Part shown: in pieces, positions 1 through 5,676 of the stretch
Layout: every line of letters starts with the position of its first letter
Numbering within the stretch: position 1 is the first letter of the stretch
Assembly (NCBI GenBank): GCA_002869425.1
Contig: PKSZ01000006.1
Coordinates: 504 to 6,179, forward strand
DNA: 5,676 bases
Origin: Marinilabiliales bacterium
GTDB lineage: Bacteria; Bacteroidota; Bacteroidia; Bacteroidales; BM523
Direction of reading: 5' to 3'
Notes under the pieces: model-generated
Database searches by the model: none
What the model saw: only the letters and a program-made list of their open reading frames with translations
Told to the model about the DNA's origin: nothing
Made by a program: the position numbers and the translations under genes

Positions 1-1
1 A

Positions 2-1723
2 ACAGGTGGCTCCGGGTATTTCGATTTTGTTTGGTCACCAACCAATACATATCCAACAGCTACAGGTTTGAATAGTACAACAAATTATGTTTTACAGGTT
101 ATTGATGTGGCAGCTGCAGCAGGATGTTCTGTTGATCAGTATGTGCAAGTTGGACAAGTTACACCACCGAGCATTAATTATGCATCTTCAGAAGATCCAT
201 ATTGTTATGGAACCAATGAAGGTTCTGCGATGGTTGTTGCAAAGGACGGCCGAAGACCATATCAATATACATGGGATCCTACTGTTGCAGGTGATCAGGA
301 TTCAGTTGCCTATGATTTATTCGGAGGAATGTACAATGTTACGGTGACAGATGCAGATGGATGTACTGCTTTTGCAACATTTTTAATTGATGATCCAGAG
401 CCGGTTTATGTATATGGTTCAGGAAGTACAACGATTTGTGCAGGGCAATCTACTGTAATTTCTGCCTCTGCAAATGGAGGTACCTTCCCTTGGACTTATA
501 TATGGAATCATCCAGCTATTGAAGACAGTAACCAAGTACAGAATGTAACACCGGCATCAACAACAACATATTCAGTTTCTGTTGTGGATGCGAATGGTTG
601 TCCGAGTCTTGCTCCTGCAGCAATACAGGTTGTTGTTCGTCCTCCACTTGAGGTAACACTTAGTGCGACAGATACTCTGGTTTGTGAAGGAGATAGTATT
701 AGATTGACTGCTTCAGCTGTGGGTGGAAATGGAGTTTATTCATACTTCTGGAGTACTGGAGGAGAGGGCTATCAAACCTCAGTTCTGCCTATGCAAGATT
801 CATTAACTTATTCTGTAACTGTTTATGATGATGGCTTCTGTTCAGCTCCTGATTCAGCCAAAAAGGTTATATATATGAGGGAAGCTCCGGATATTGATAT
901 ATTTGCGAATTTATTGAATGGTTGTGAGCCCATTACTGTAGTGTTTGATAATCTGCCGGATGGCGATGGTGTATCCTATGAATGGAATTTTGGTGATGCA
1001 AGTTCAGGGGATAATACATCTTACATGAAATCACCAGTTCATACGTATGAAGATGCCGGAACATACAACGTTTCATTATCTGTTACTTCTGTTCAATATC
1101 AATGTAGAAGAGAACAAACAATTGAGAATATGATTGAAGTATATCCAAATCCGGATGCAGATTTCAATTTTATTCCAGATAATGCTTCTGTTTTTGATGC
1201 AGAAATTCAATTTACAGACCTCTCAATGAATGCAGAGATTTGGTCATGGGATTTTGGAGATGGAAGCTATTCATTTAATCAGAATCCTGTTCATATATAT
1301 CAAAGAGCTGATACTTTTAATGTATTTCTTGAAGTAAAAACAGAATATGAATGTATTGATACCATAACAAAAAAGGTAACCATTCGTCCAGAGCATACAT
1401 TCTACGCTCCAACAGCGTTTATGCCTGTTAGTTTGAATACATTACAGCAGGTAGAAGAGAATGCATATTTTACACCCAAAGCAACAGGTGTTATGGATTG
1501 TCCAGATTGTTATAAAATTTGGATATTCGACAGATGGGGTGAGGTTATTTTCTATGCCAATGAATTTTATGGAAATACAAAGAACGCAGAGCATAGATGG
1601 AATGGACGTGTGAACAATAATGGAAAACTTGTACCGGTGGGATCCTATACCTGGTATGTTCAGTTAATTGACGTAAATTATCTTGAGCACGAATATGTTG
1701 GTTCTGTTACGGTGATTAGGTAA
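2..1723 (+). CDS. Secreted SprB/Ig/PKD-repeat protein with T9SS type B C-terminal domain (5' partial)
   Basis: The frame is open from the first base to a TAA, giving 573 residues; the first in-window start-like codon (TTG at 68) is not a true start, because the homologous repeat sequence continues upstream of it. Counting from the codon at 2, residues about 68-134 resemble a SprB repeat (PYQYTW, then YNVTVTDADGC). Residues 135-213 and 214-292 are two Ig-like repeats of the type CAGQS/CEGDS...TYSVSVVDANGC. Residues about 295-386 and 387-462 are two PKD domains with WNFGD (328-332) and WDFGDG (416-421), each followed by PVHTY/PVHIY. Residues 463-573 match the gliding-motility-associated C-terminal domain: FYAPTAFMP, YKIWIFDRWGE (504-514), WNGR (from 533) and a terminal GSVTVIR strand. 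In this family the C-terminal domain directs T9SS export and surface attachment or release. The likely role is adhesion or surface binding; the ligand is unknown. Family assignment is firm, exact function is not. Confidence 0.93.
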   Translation, partial: TGGSGYFDFVWSPTNTYPTATGLNSTTNYVLQVIDVAAAAGCSVDQYVQVGQVTPPSINYASSEDPYCYGTNEGSAMVVAKDGRRPYQYTWDPTVAGDQDSVAYDLFGGMYNVTVTDADGCTAFATFLIDDPEPVYVYGSGSTTICAGQSTVISASANGGTFPWTYIWNHPAIEDSNQVQNVTPASTTTYSVSVVDANGCPSLAPAAIQVVVRPPLEVTLSATDTLVCEGDSIRLTASAVGGNGVYSYFWSTGGEGYQTSVLPMQDSLTYSVTVYDDGFCSAPDSAKKVIYMREAPDIDIFANLLNGCEPITVVFDNLPDGDGVSYEWNFGDASSGDNTSYMKSPVHTYEDAGTYNVSLSVTSVQYQCRREQTIENMIEVYPNPDADFNFIPDNASVFDAEIQFTDLSMNAEIWSWDFGDGSYSFNQNPVHIYQRADTFNVFLEVKTEYECIDTITKKVTIRPEHTFYAPTAFMPVSLNTLQQVEENAYFTPKATGVMDCPDCYKIWIFDRWGEVIFYANEFYGNTKNAEHRWNGRVNNNGKLVPVGSYTWYVQLIDVNYLEHEYVGSVTVIR

Positions 1724-1746
1724 TGATTCTTATAAATATTTAAATT

Positions 1747-1775
1747 AAAAGGTCCGGTTTTTCGGGCCTTTTTTT
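1747..1775 (+). terminator. Rho-independent terminator, possibly bidirectional
   Basis: The arm AAAAGGTCCG (1747-1756) pairs over 10 bp with CGGGCCTTTT (1763-1772), with one G-U wobble and a 6-base loop. A run of seven T (1769-1775) completes a classic intrinsic terminator 23 bases after the stop of the PKD-repeat gene. Read on the minus strand the same hairpin is followed by TTTTAATTTAAA, a weaker U-rich tail, so it may also stop the convergent murB. The T tract overlaps the murB stop codon (1774-1776). Confidence 0.88.
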
Positions 1776-2781
1776 ATATAATATTTACTTCGGGTTCAAG
1801 CTGAATATCAAATTTTTGTTGTACATCTTCAATTATGGAATACGCAAGCTGAAAAATTTCTTTCCCTTTGGCTTCTCCTTTGTTTATCAATACGAGAGCC
1901 TGTTTGCTATGGACTGCAGCGTTTCCTTTTGATTTACCCTTCCATCCAGCCTGATCTATGAGCCATCCTGCAGCTGTTTTTACTTGTTTCTCATTTTGAG
2001 GATATAAGGGTATGTCAGGATGCTGTTTTTGTAACTTTTCTGCTTTTTCGGTTGAAATAACAGGGTTTTTGAAAAAGCTTCCCGCATTACCGTATTCTTC
2101 TGGATCAGGCAATTTTGATGCTCTAATTTGTTTTATGGCTTCACGAATGGTTCTAGGAGTAATTTCTTTTCCATCTTGAAAATATTCAGACACACTTCCA
2201 TAATGCGTTACCAGCTTATGATTCTTTTTACTCAGTTGATATGCAACTTCCGTTACGAAAAATTGATTTTTAAATTCAGCTTTGAAAATGCTAGTGAGAT
2301 AGCTAAAATCACATTCAGCATTCGTGAAAGTTTTCCATTTCCCCGTTTCTAAAAACATACCGTGTACACTGAGAATGGTATCTCTAACTTCACAACCATA
2401 TGCTCCAATATTTTGAATTGGAGATGCTCCTGCCTGTCCGGGAATATCTGAGAGATTTTCAATGCCACCATAATTATTTCGAACGCAATACTCAACAAAA
2501 TCATCCCATATTTCTCCTGATTTTACAGCCAATGTGATATGCTCATCTGTTTCTTCGATTACCTTGATGCCTTTGATCTCAGGATGCAGTACAACTCCAT
2601 CGAAGTCTTTTGTAAACAGATAGTTGCTGCCTCCTCCAAGAATTAAGGATTTGTCAGAGGAAATGAACTCTGGAAGTGTTTCTAAATCTTCATCTTTTTC
2701 AATAATCAATAGTTGTTTGGTAAATGCGTCAATGCCAAATGTGGTAAGATCTTTAAGATTGAATTTTTTTAAGATATTCAT
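1774..2781 (-). CDS. murB: UDP-N-acetylenolpyruvoylglucosamine reductase MurB
   Basis: MurB is the cytoplasmic FAD enzyme that uses NADPH to reduce UDP-GlcNAc-enolpyruvate to UDP-MurNAc, the second committed step of peptidoglycan precursor synthesis. The 335 residues are close to the E. coli (type I) enzyme. FAD-domain motifs are GGGSN (49-53) and IPGQAGASPIQNIGAYG (113-129). The C-terminal substrate domain has SKLPDP (222-227) and NAGSFFKNP (232-240), with the general-acid serine at 235. It also has AAGWLIDQAGWKG (270-282), AAVHSKQALVLIN (288-300) and LEPE (328-331), in which Glu331 corresponds to E. coli Glu325. Aligned on F-x-Y-x-x-SIFK, Leu162 occupies the place of E. coli Arg159, an active-site residue; this is unusual (see findings). 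The ATG at 2781 fits the family N terminus (LTTFGIDA) and has no Shine-Dalgarno sequence. The gene stands alone, convergent with the PKD-repeat gene and divergent from the glycosyltransferase gene. Confidence 0.97.
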   Translation of the reverse strand: MNILKKFNLKDLTTFGIDAFTKQLLIIEKDEDLETLPEFISSDKSLILGGGSNYLFTKDFDGVVLHPEIKGIKVIEETDEHITLAVKSGEIWDDFVEYCVRNNYGGIENLSDIPGQAGASPIQNIGAYGCEVRDTILSVHGMFLETGKWKTFTNAECDFSYLTSIFKAEFKNQFFVTEVAYQLSKKNHKLVTHYGSVSEYFQDGKEITPRTIREAIKQIRASKLPDPEEYGNAGSFFKNPVISTEKAEKLQKQHPDIPLYPQNEKQVKTAAGWLIDQAGWKGKSKGNAAVHSKQALVLINKGEAKGKEIFQLAYSIIEDVQQKFDIQLEPEVNII

Positions 2782-2966
2782 TTTGCCGGAATTTTACCGT
2801 TTTACACGATTATCCGACAAAGATATAGTTTACTGGTCAAACAAAATATACTAATGAGCGAAAACAATTATAATGGTTAGTCGTTATAACAGGATTAATG
2901 CGATAATTTATTTAACTTTTTAATCTGCTAAACTTGTTTTATTTTAGATTCCGTTAAAATAGTAGT
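2782..2966. other. Divergent intergenic region between murB and the glycosyltransferase gene
   Basis: These 185 bases hold no convincing gene and must carry the promoters of both flanking genes. The murB side has the TATCTTTG box described separately. For the glycosyltransferase the best candidate is TAAACTTG at 2929-2936, one base off TAnnTTTG, about 30 bases before the ATG and without a clear -33 element, so it is weak. An 8-bp palindrome GTTATAAC lies at 2883-2890; in DNA this AT-rich it may be chance. Confidence 0.5.
2818..2825 (-). promoter_or_regulatory. Candidate murB promoter -7 box
   Basis: On the minus strand this reads TATCTTTG, an exact match to the Bacteroidota -7 consensus TAnnTTTG. 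It would start transcription about 30 bases before the murB ATG. A TTG-type -33 element at the usual 19-21 base spacing is not clear: the nearest TTG triplets lie 12 and 16 bases upstream. The call rests on the -7 match and its position only. Confidence 0.42.
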
Positions 2967-4061
2967 ATGAAGAGAGTAATTGTAACAGTATCCAATGATC
3001 TAATATCCGATAACAGGGTGCATAAAGTGTGTTCCAGTTTGCACAATAGCAATTATTCAGTACTACTGGTGGGTAGACGCAAATTCTTTGAAAAACGACG
3101 ACTAGATAGACCATATGCAACGCATCGAATGGCATTGCTTTTTCGTAAGTCGTTTTTATTTTATGCAGAATTAAATATTCGTATGCTGTTATTGTTGTTG
3201 TTTCGGAAAGCAGATATTTTGTTGTCAAACGATTTGGATACGCTTCCTGCCAATGGAATTATTTCAAAATGGAAGAGTTGCTTCTTGGTTTATGATAGTC
3301 ATGAGCTTTTCACGGAAGTACCAGAATTGGTAGGACGGTTGAAAGTAAAAGCAATCTGGGAAAAACTAGAAAATAAGTTTATTAAGAGGGCCAATATTTC
3401 ATTTACCGTATCTTCATCTATCGCAAAATATTACATGGAAAAATATAAGATTGTGATGCATGTAGTAAGAAACCTTCCGTTGCGAATAGATATGACCAAT
3501 AAGGATGATGTTAACAATCAAAATATTATTGTGTATCAGGGTGCTTTAAATATAAACAGAGGCATAGAACATATGATATACGCTATGCAATATATTGAAA
3601 ATGCAGTATTACACATATACGGCAGAGGGGATATTGAAAAAGATTTGCAAAAATTGGCAAAAAGACTTCAGCTTACAGACAAAGTTAAGTTTTTGGGTAG
3701 GGTACCGCTTGAACTATTACAGGAAAATACCAGAGGAGCTCGTCTTGGAATCTCTCTGGAAGAAGATTATGGTTTAAACTACAGATATGCATTGCCCAAT
3801 AAATTGTTTGATTATATACAAAATAGAATACCTGTCTTGATTTCAGATTTACCAGAAATGCGTTCAATTGTAAAGCAATATAATATTGGATTAATTGCCG
3901 AAAGTCATGATGCCCAATATCTGGCTAGAATGGTTAACTCGTTTTTATCTGGTGAGATATGTATTGAAAATATTGAAAACAATTTAAATGATGCAGCCAG
4001 TGAGTTAAACTGGGACCTGGAAGAAAAAGTATTACTGGAATTATTTTCCCGATTGGATTGA
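2967..4061 (+). CDS. GT4-like glycosyltransferase (GT-B fold)
   Basis: A 364-residue cytosolic or membrane-associated glycosyltransferase of the GT-B type, expected to move a sugar from a nucleotide-sugar donor to a glycan or lipid acceptor. The N-terminal Rossmann domain starts at once (KRVIVTVSNDLISDNRVHK, 2-20), includes a hydrophobic patch (MLLLLLF, 73-79) and has the YDSHELFTEVPEL stretch (109-121). The C-terminal donor domain begins near 186 (IIVYQGALNINRGIE, 187-201), continues through HIYGRGD (216-222) and KFLGRVP (241-247), and ends with ALPNKLFDYIQNRIPVLISD (275-294). The canonical GT4 EX7E motif is not visible; the segment reads LEEDYGLNYRYALPNKLFDY, with Tyr where the second Glu would fall. 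The start ATG has no Shine-Dalgarno sequence but matches the family N terminus. Donor and acceptor are unknown; surface polysaccharide assembly is a reasonable inference, although no other polysaccharide genes are adjacent. Confidence 0.9.
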   Translation: MKRVIVTVSNDLISDNRVHKVCSSLHNSNYSVLLVGRRKFFEKRRLDRPYATHRMALLFRKSFLFYAELNIRMLLLLLFRKADILLSNDLDTLPANGIISKWKSCFLVYDSHELFTEVPELVGRLKVKAIWEKLENKFIKRANISFTVSSSIAKYYMEKYKIVMHVVRNLPLRIDMTNKDDVNNQNIIVYQGALNINRGIEHMIYAMQYIENAVLHIYGRGDIEKDLQKLAKRLQLTDKVKFLGRVPLELLQENTRGARLGISLEEDYGLNYRYALPNKLFDYIQNRIPVLISDLPEMRSIVKQYNIGLIAESHDAQYLARMVNSFLSGEICIENIENNLNDAASELNWDLEEKVLLELFSRLD

Positions 4062-4069
4062 ATTAATTT

Positions 4070-4783
4070 TTATTGCAAGGCATCAAAGTCAATTGCATTT
4101 TCAGTTTCAGTAATCTCTTCCAATTTCCCATCAATACATCTATATGTTTTGGCAGGATATTTTTTAAGTAGAATGTAATTATGTGTTGCCATAACTACCG
4201 TTGTTCCTTCATTTTTAATCTCAAACAATAAATTCATAATGCCTTCCGAAGTTTCCGGGTCAAGGTTTCCTGTGGGCTCATCGGCCAGTATTAATGATGG
4301 CTTATTAAGTAATGCTCTTGCAATTACGATTCTTTGTTGTTCTCCACCTGATAATTCGTGTGGCATCTTGAATTTCTTGTCTGGTAAACCAACTTTTTCC
4401 AGTGTTTCATCTATCCTCTGGTTGATTTCATCTTTCTTTTTCCAGCCTGTCGCTTTCAAGGCAAAAAGAAGGTTGTCATACACTTTTCTATCCGTAAGGA
4501 GTTGAAAGTCCTGGAATACAATACCCATTTCTCGTCTAAGTAGAGGGATGTGCTTTGTTTTTAATGAATGAAGATTGTATTGAGTTACTTTGGCAATTCC
4601 GTTTACCGGTTTTAATTCACCATATAAGGTTTTTAAAATACTCGTTTTTCCACTACCAACTTTTCCAATCAGGTATGCAAATTCTTTAGAACGAACCTTC
4701 ATATTGATATCTGCAACAATACATTTCCCGCCCTGAAAGATGTTTGTGTTTTCCAGATTAATTATTGTATTTTCTTCATTCAT
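4070..4783 (-). CDS. ftsE: Cell-division ABC-type ATPase FtsE
   Basis: A 237-residue ABC ATPase with all the expected motifs: Walker A GKVGSGKTS (40-48), Q-loop Gln91 in VFQDFQLL, signature LSGGEQ (144-149), Walker B LILADEPTG (164-172) with catalytic Glu169, D-loop NLD (173-175) and switch His201. The FQDFQLLTDRKVYDN stretch (90-104) and overall length favour FtsE over other small ABC ATPases such as LolD or MacB-type domains. FtsE pairs with the membrane protein FtsX at the division site and, in studied bacteria, couples ATP hydrolysis to activation of peptidoglycan hydrolases. No ftsX lies next to it here: the right neighbour is divergent and the left one convergent. From memory, ftsE and ftsX are often unlinked in Bacteroidota. 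The ATG at 4783 is the first possible start and lacks a Shine-Dalgarno sequence. FtsE is the best call, with a generic ABC ATPase as the alternative. Confidence 0.9.
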   Translation of the reverse strand: MNEENTIINLENTNIFQGGKCIVADINMKVRSKEFAYLIGKVGSGKTSILKTLYGELKPVNGIAKVTQYNLHSLKTKHIPLLRREMGIVFQDFQLLTDRKVYDNLLFALKATGWKKKDEINQRIDETLEKVGLPDKKFKMPHELSGGEQQRIVIARALLNKPSLILADEPTGNLDPETSEGIMNLLFEIKNEGTTVVMATHNYILLKKYPAKTYRCIDGKLEEITETENAIDFDALQ

Positions 4784-4869
4784 AACAGGATAGCTAATTT
4801 GATTTCACAACTTAAAATCAATATTAATAATATTTCAAGTTATTCAAACGTTGATAATATGTACAATAA

Positions 4870-4877
4870 CAAATCTA
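4870..4877 (-). promoter_or_regulatory. Candidate ftsE promoter -7 box
   Basis: On the minus strand this reads TAGATTTG, an exact TAnnTTTG match, placed to give a leader of roughly 80 bases before the ftsE ATG. No TTG is seen at the expected -33 distance, so the support is the -7 box alone. The leader would include the AT palindrome at 4820-4834. Confidence 0.35.
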
Positions 4878-4944
4878 TAAATAAATACATTCTTTTGATT
4901 TAACTGTTGTTTTAGTAATGAACAGTTGATTGTTAATTAAAAGA

Positions 4945-4976
4945 TTTTGCTGAAAATTGGCGTAGCCTTATAATTC
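4945..4976 (+). promoter_or_regulatory. Candidate promoter of the TPR-protein gene
   Basis: TTTTG (4945-4949) is followed, 19 bases later, by TATAATTC (4969-4976). The spacing fits the Bacteroidota -33/-7 arrangement, although the -7 box is only a partial TAnnTTTG match. The same bases also resemble a general sigma-70 promoter: TTGCTG, 16 bases, TATAAT. Transcription would start near 4982, about 30 bases before the ATG. Confidence 0.4.
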
Positions 4977-4997
4977 ATAATTTTAACAGAATTATAA
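4968..4997. repeat. Inverted repeat over the TPR-gene promoter and transcription start (possible operator)
   Basis: TTATAATTC (4968-4976) and GAATTATAA (4989-4997) are perfect 9-bp reverse complements separated by 12 bases. The left arm coincides with the candidate -10/-7 box, and the right arm would fall in the early leader, ending 15 bases before the ATG. It could be a repressor-binding dyad or a weak leader hairpin. All but one base pair of each arm is A-T, so chance is a real alternative. Confidence 0.35.
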
Positions 4998-5001
4998 ATT
5001 C

Positions 5002-5007
5002 AGGAGA
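5002..5007 (+). promoter_or_regulatory. Strong Shine-Dalgarno site of the TPR gene
   Basis: AGGAGA ends 5 bases before the ATG at 5013 and fixes that start. It is the only clear Shine-Dalgarno sequence in the window; murB, the glycosyltransferase and ftsE have none, which is usual in Bacteroidota. Confidence 0.75.
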
Positions 5008-5012
5008 GAACT

Positions 5013-5676
5013 ATGTTTAAAAGATTGATAGTACTGTTCGTTTGTATAACACTGGCAATACCTGTCTTATCCCAGAAAACCTCAAAATACGAAGATCTGA
5101 AATATGAATACAATGCTGCATTGGACTTGTTTAAAAAGCAAAAGTATGGTCCGGCGCAAAAGCATTTTCAGAAGGTTATTGAAGTGTCCGGGATAACAAA
5201 ATCGGATATGCGCATGGAGTCTGAGTACTATAGGGCTATTTGTGCCATCGAGCTGTTCAATAAAGATGCAGAATATCTTATTGGTAACTTTATAGAGCAA
5301 TATCCTGAATCGCAAAGGGTTATGACTGCATATTTTCAAATGGGAAAGTATCAGTTTCGTAAAAAAAAGTACAGGAAAGCAACAGAATGGTTTGGTCAGG
5401 TAGAGTTGAGCCAGTTAACAAGAGAAGAGCAAGCAGAGTATTATTTTAAAATGGGTTATAGTTACTTCATTCTTGAAGACTATACCAAAGCCAATAAAAT
5501 GTTTTATGAAATAAAGGACATTGATACCCGGTATACTGTTCCTGCAATCTATTATTATTCTCATATAGAATACTTAAATGAGAATTATCAAACAGCACTG
5601 GAAGGTTTTGAACGTCTTTCTGACAATCCAATGTTTTCGCCTATAATTCCATATTACAAAACTCAGATTTTTTATT
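5013..5676 (+). CDS. Exported tetratricopeptide-repeat protein (3' partial)
   Basis: The frame opens at ATG 5013 and stays open to the window edge: 221 complete codons with no stop. Residues 1-20 form a signal peptide (MFKRLIVLFVCITLAIPVLS then QK), with a charged start, a hydrophobic core and a probable signal peptidase I site near Ser20/Gln21. There is no lipobox cysteine at that site, so it should be periplasmic or outer-membrane associated rather than a lipoprotein. TPR-like helical pairs are visible at about 31-57 (YNAALDLFKKQKYGPAQKHF), 105-130 (YFQMGKYQFRKKKYRKATEW), 142-168 (EYYFKMGYSYFILEDYTKAN) and 178-202 (AIYYYSHIEYLNENYQTALE). TPR arrays bind proteins; the partner is unknown. Similar exported TPR proteins in Bacteroidota are, from memory, often far longer than this fragment. 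The gene is divergent from ftsE, has a strong Shine-Dalgarno sequence and a possible operator. I cannot assign a specific function. Confidence 0.9.
   Translation, partial: MFKRLIVLFVCITLAIPVLSQKTSKYEDLKYEYNAALDLFKKQKYGPAQKHFQKVIEVSGITKSDMRMESEYYRAICAIELFNKDAEYLIGNFIEQYPESQRVMTAYFQMGKYQFRKKKYRKATEWFGQVELSQLTREEQAEYYFKMGYSYFILEDYTKANKMFYEIKDIDTRYTVPAIYYYSHIEYLNENYQTALEGFERLSDNPMFSPIIPYYKTQIFY

Larger units (their letters stand above)
4784..5012. other. Divergent AT-rich intergenic region between ftsE and the TPR gene
   Basis: No gene is supported in these 229 bases. They carry candidate promoters for both neighbours, listed separately, and several inverted repeats. These are a 15-base near-perfect palindrome of A and T (4820-4834, arms AATATTA/TAATATT), AACTGTT/AACAGTT (4902-4908 and 4921-4927, 12-base loop), and TTATAATTC/GAATTATAA (4968-4976 and 4989-4997, 12-base loop). 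The strong AT bias makes some dyads likely by chance. Confidence 0.55.

Noticed and set aside
68..70. TTG as the start of the PKD-repeat protein
   Set aside because: The frame is open upstream to the window edge with the same repeat-like sequence (FDFVWSPT), and no signal peptide follows the TTG, so the gene begins outside the window.
87..347. Plus-strand open frame of 86 codons inside the PKD-repeat gene
   Set aside because: It is a shadow in another frame of a gene with clear domain structure and resembles no family.
2128..2854. Two plus-strand open frames (2128-2352, 2624-2854) opposite murB
   Set aside because: They lie antisense to well-supported murB coding sequence, have no recognisable motifs and no ribosome-binding site.
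2944..3228. Minus-strand 94-codon open frame over the glycosyltransferase start
   Set aside because: It is antisense to the glycosyltransferase Rossmann domain and its translation looks like random AT-rich sequence.
4239..4505. Plus-strand 88-codon open frame opposite ftsE
   Set aside because: It is antisense to the conserved Walker B, signature and Q-loop region of ftsE; the open frame follows from that codon use.
4820..4834. 15-base A/T palindrome AATATTA-A-TAATATT as an operator
   Set aside because: It is pure A and T in a highly AT-rich spacer, so it is readily expected by chance; kept only as a note in the intergenic entry.
5082..5339. Minus-strand 85-codon open frame opposite the TPR gene
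   Set aside because: The plus strand has a signal peptide, Shine-Dalgarno sequence and TPR periodicity; this frame is a shadow.
1..5676. Mobile element, CRISPR array, tRNA or riboswitch
   Set aside because: No transposase or integrase motifs, no regularly spaced short repeats, no cloverleaf-like or GC-rich structured RNA segments were seen outside the genes.

Overview
This AT-rich window looks like chromosomal DNA of a member of the Bacteroidota. The evidence is a secreted protein with SprB-like, Ig-like and PKD repeats that ends in a gliding-motility-type (CHU_C, type B) C-terminal sorting domain for the type IX secretion system (T9SS). FtsE, MurB and the glycosyltransferase are also of the kind found in that phylum. 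Two close matches to the Bacteroidota -7 promoter box (TAnnTTTG) lie upstream of genes, and three of the four visible start codons lack a Shine-Dalgarno sequence. The family or genus cannot be fixed from this window.

Layout, left to right. Positions 2-1723 (+) are the 3' part of a large secreted, probably surface-displayed multi-domain protein whose start lies before the window. A strong hairpin terminator (1747-1775) separates it from the convergent murB (1774-2781, -), which encodes the second committed enzyme of peptidoglycan precursor synthesis. A 185-base divergent intergenic region follows. Next come a GT4-type glycosyltransferase (2967-4061, +) and the convergent ftsE (4070-4783, -), which encodes the ATPase of the FtsEX division and cell-wall-hydrolase-control complex; their stop codons are only 8 bases apart. 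A 229-base divergent, very AT-rich intergenic region with several inverted repeats then leads into an exported TPR-repeat protein (5013 to the window end, +), which runs off the right edge.

All neighbouring genes alternate in strand, so each appears to be its own transcription unit rather than part of one operon. A loose envelope theme links them: surface adhesin-like protein, peptidoglycan precursor synthesis, sugar transfer, division-linked wall remodelling, and a periplasmic TPR protein. Each is a recognisable family, and I see no mobile element, RNA gene, CRISPR array or evidence of a new multi-gene system.

The points most worth a second look are: an apparent Arg-to-Leu replacement at a conserved active-site position in MurB; an atypical T9SS C-terminal domain carrying a CPDC pair; and a perfect 9-bp inverted repeat lying over the candidate promoter of the TPR gene, which also has the only clear Shine-Dalgarno sequence in the window.
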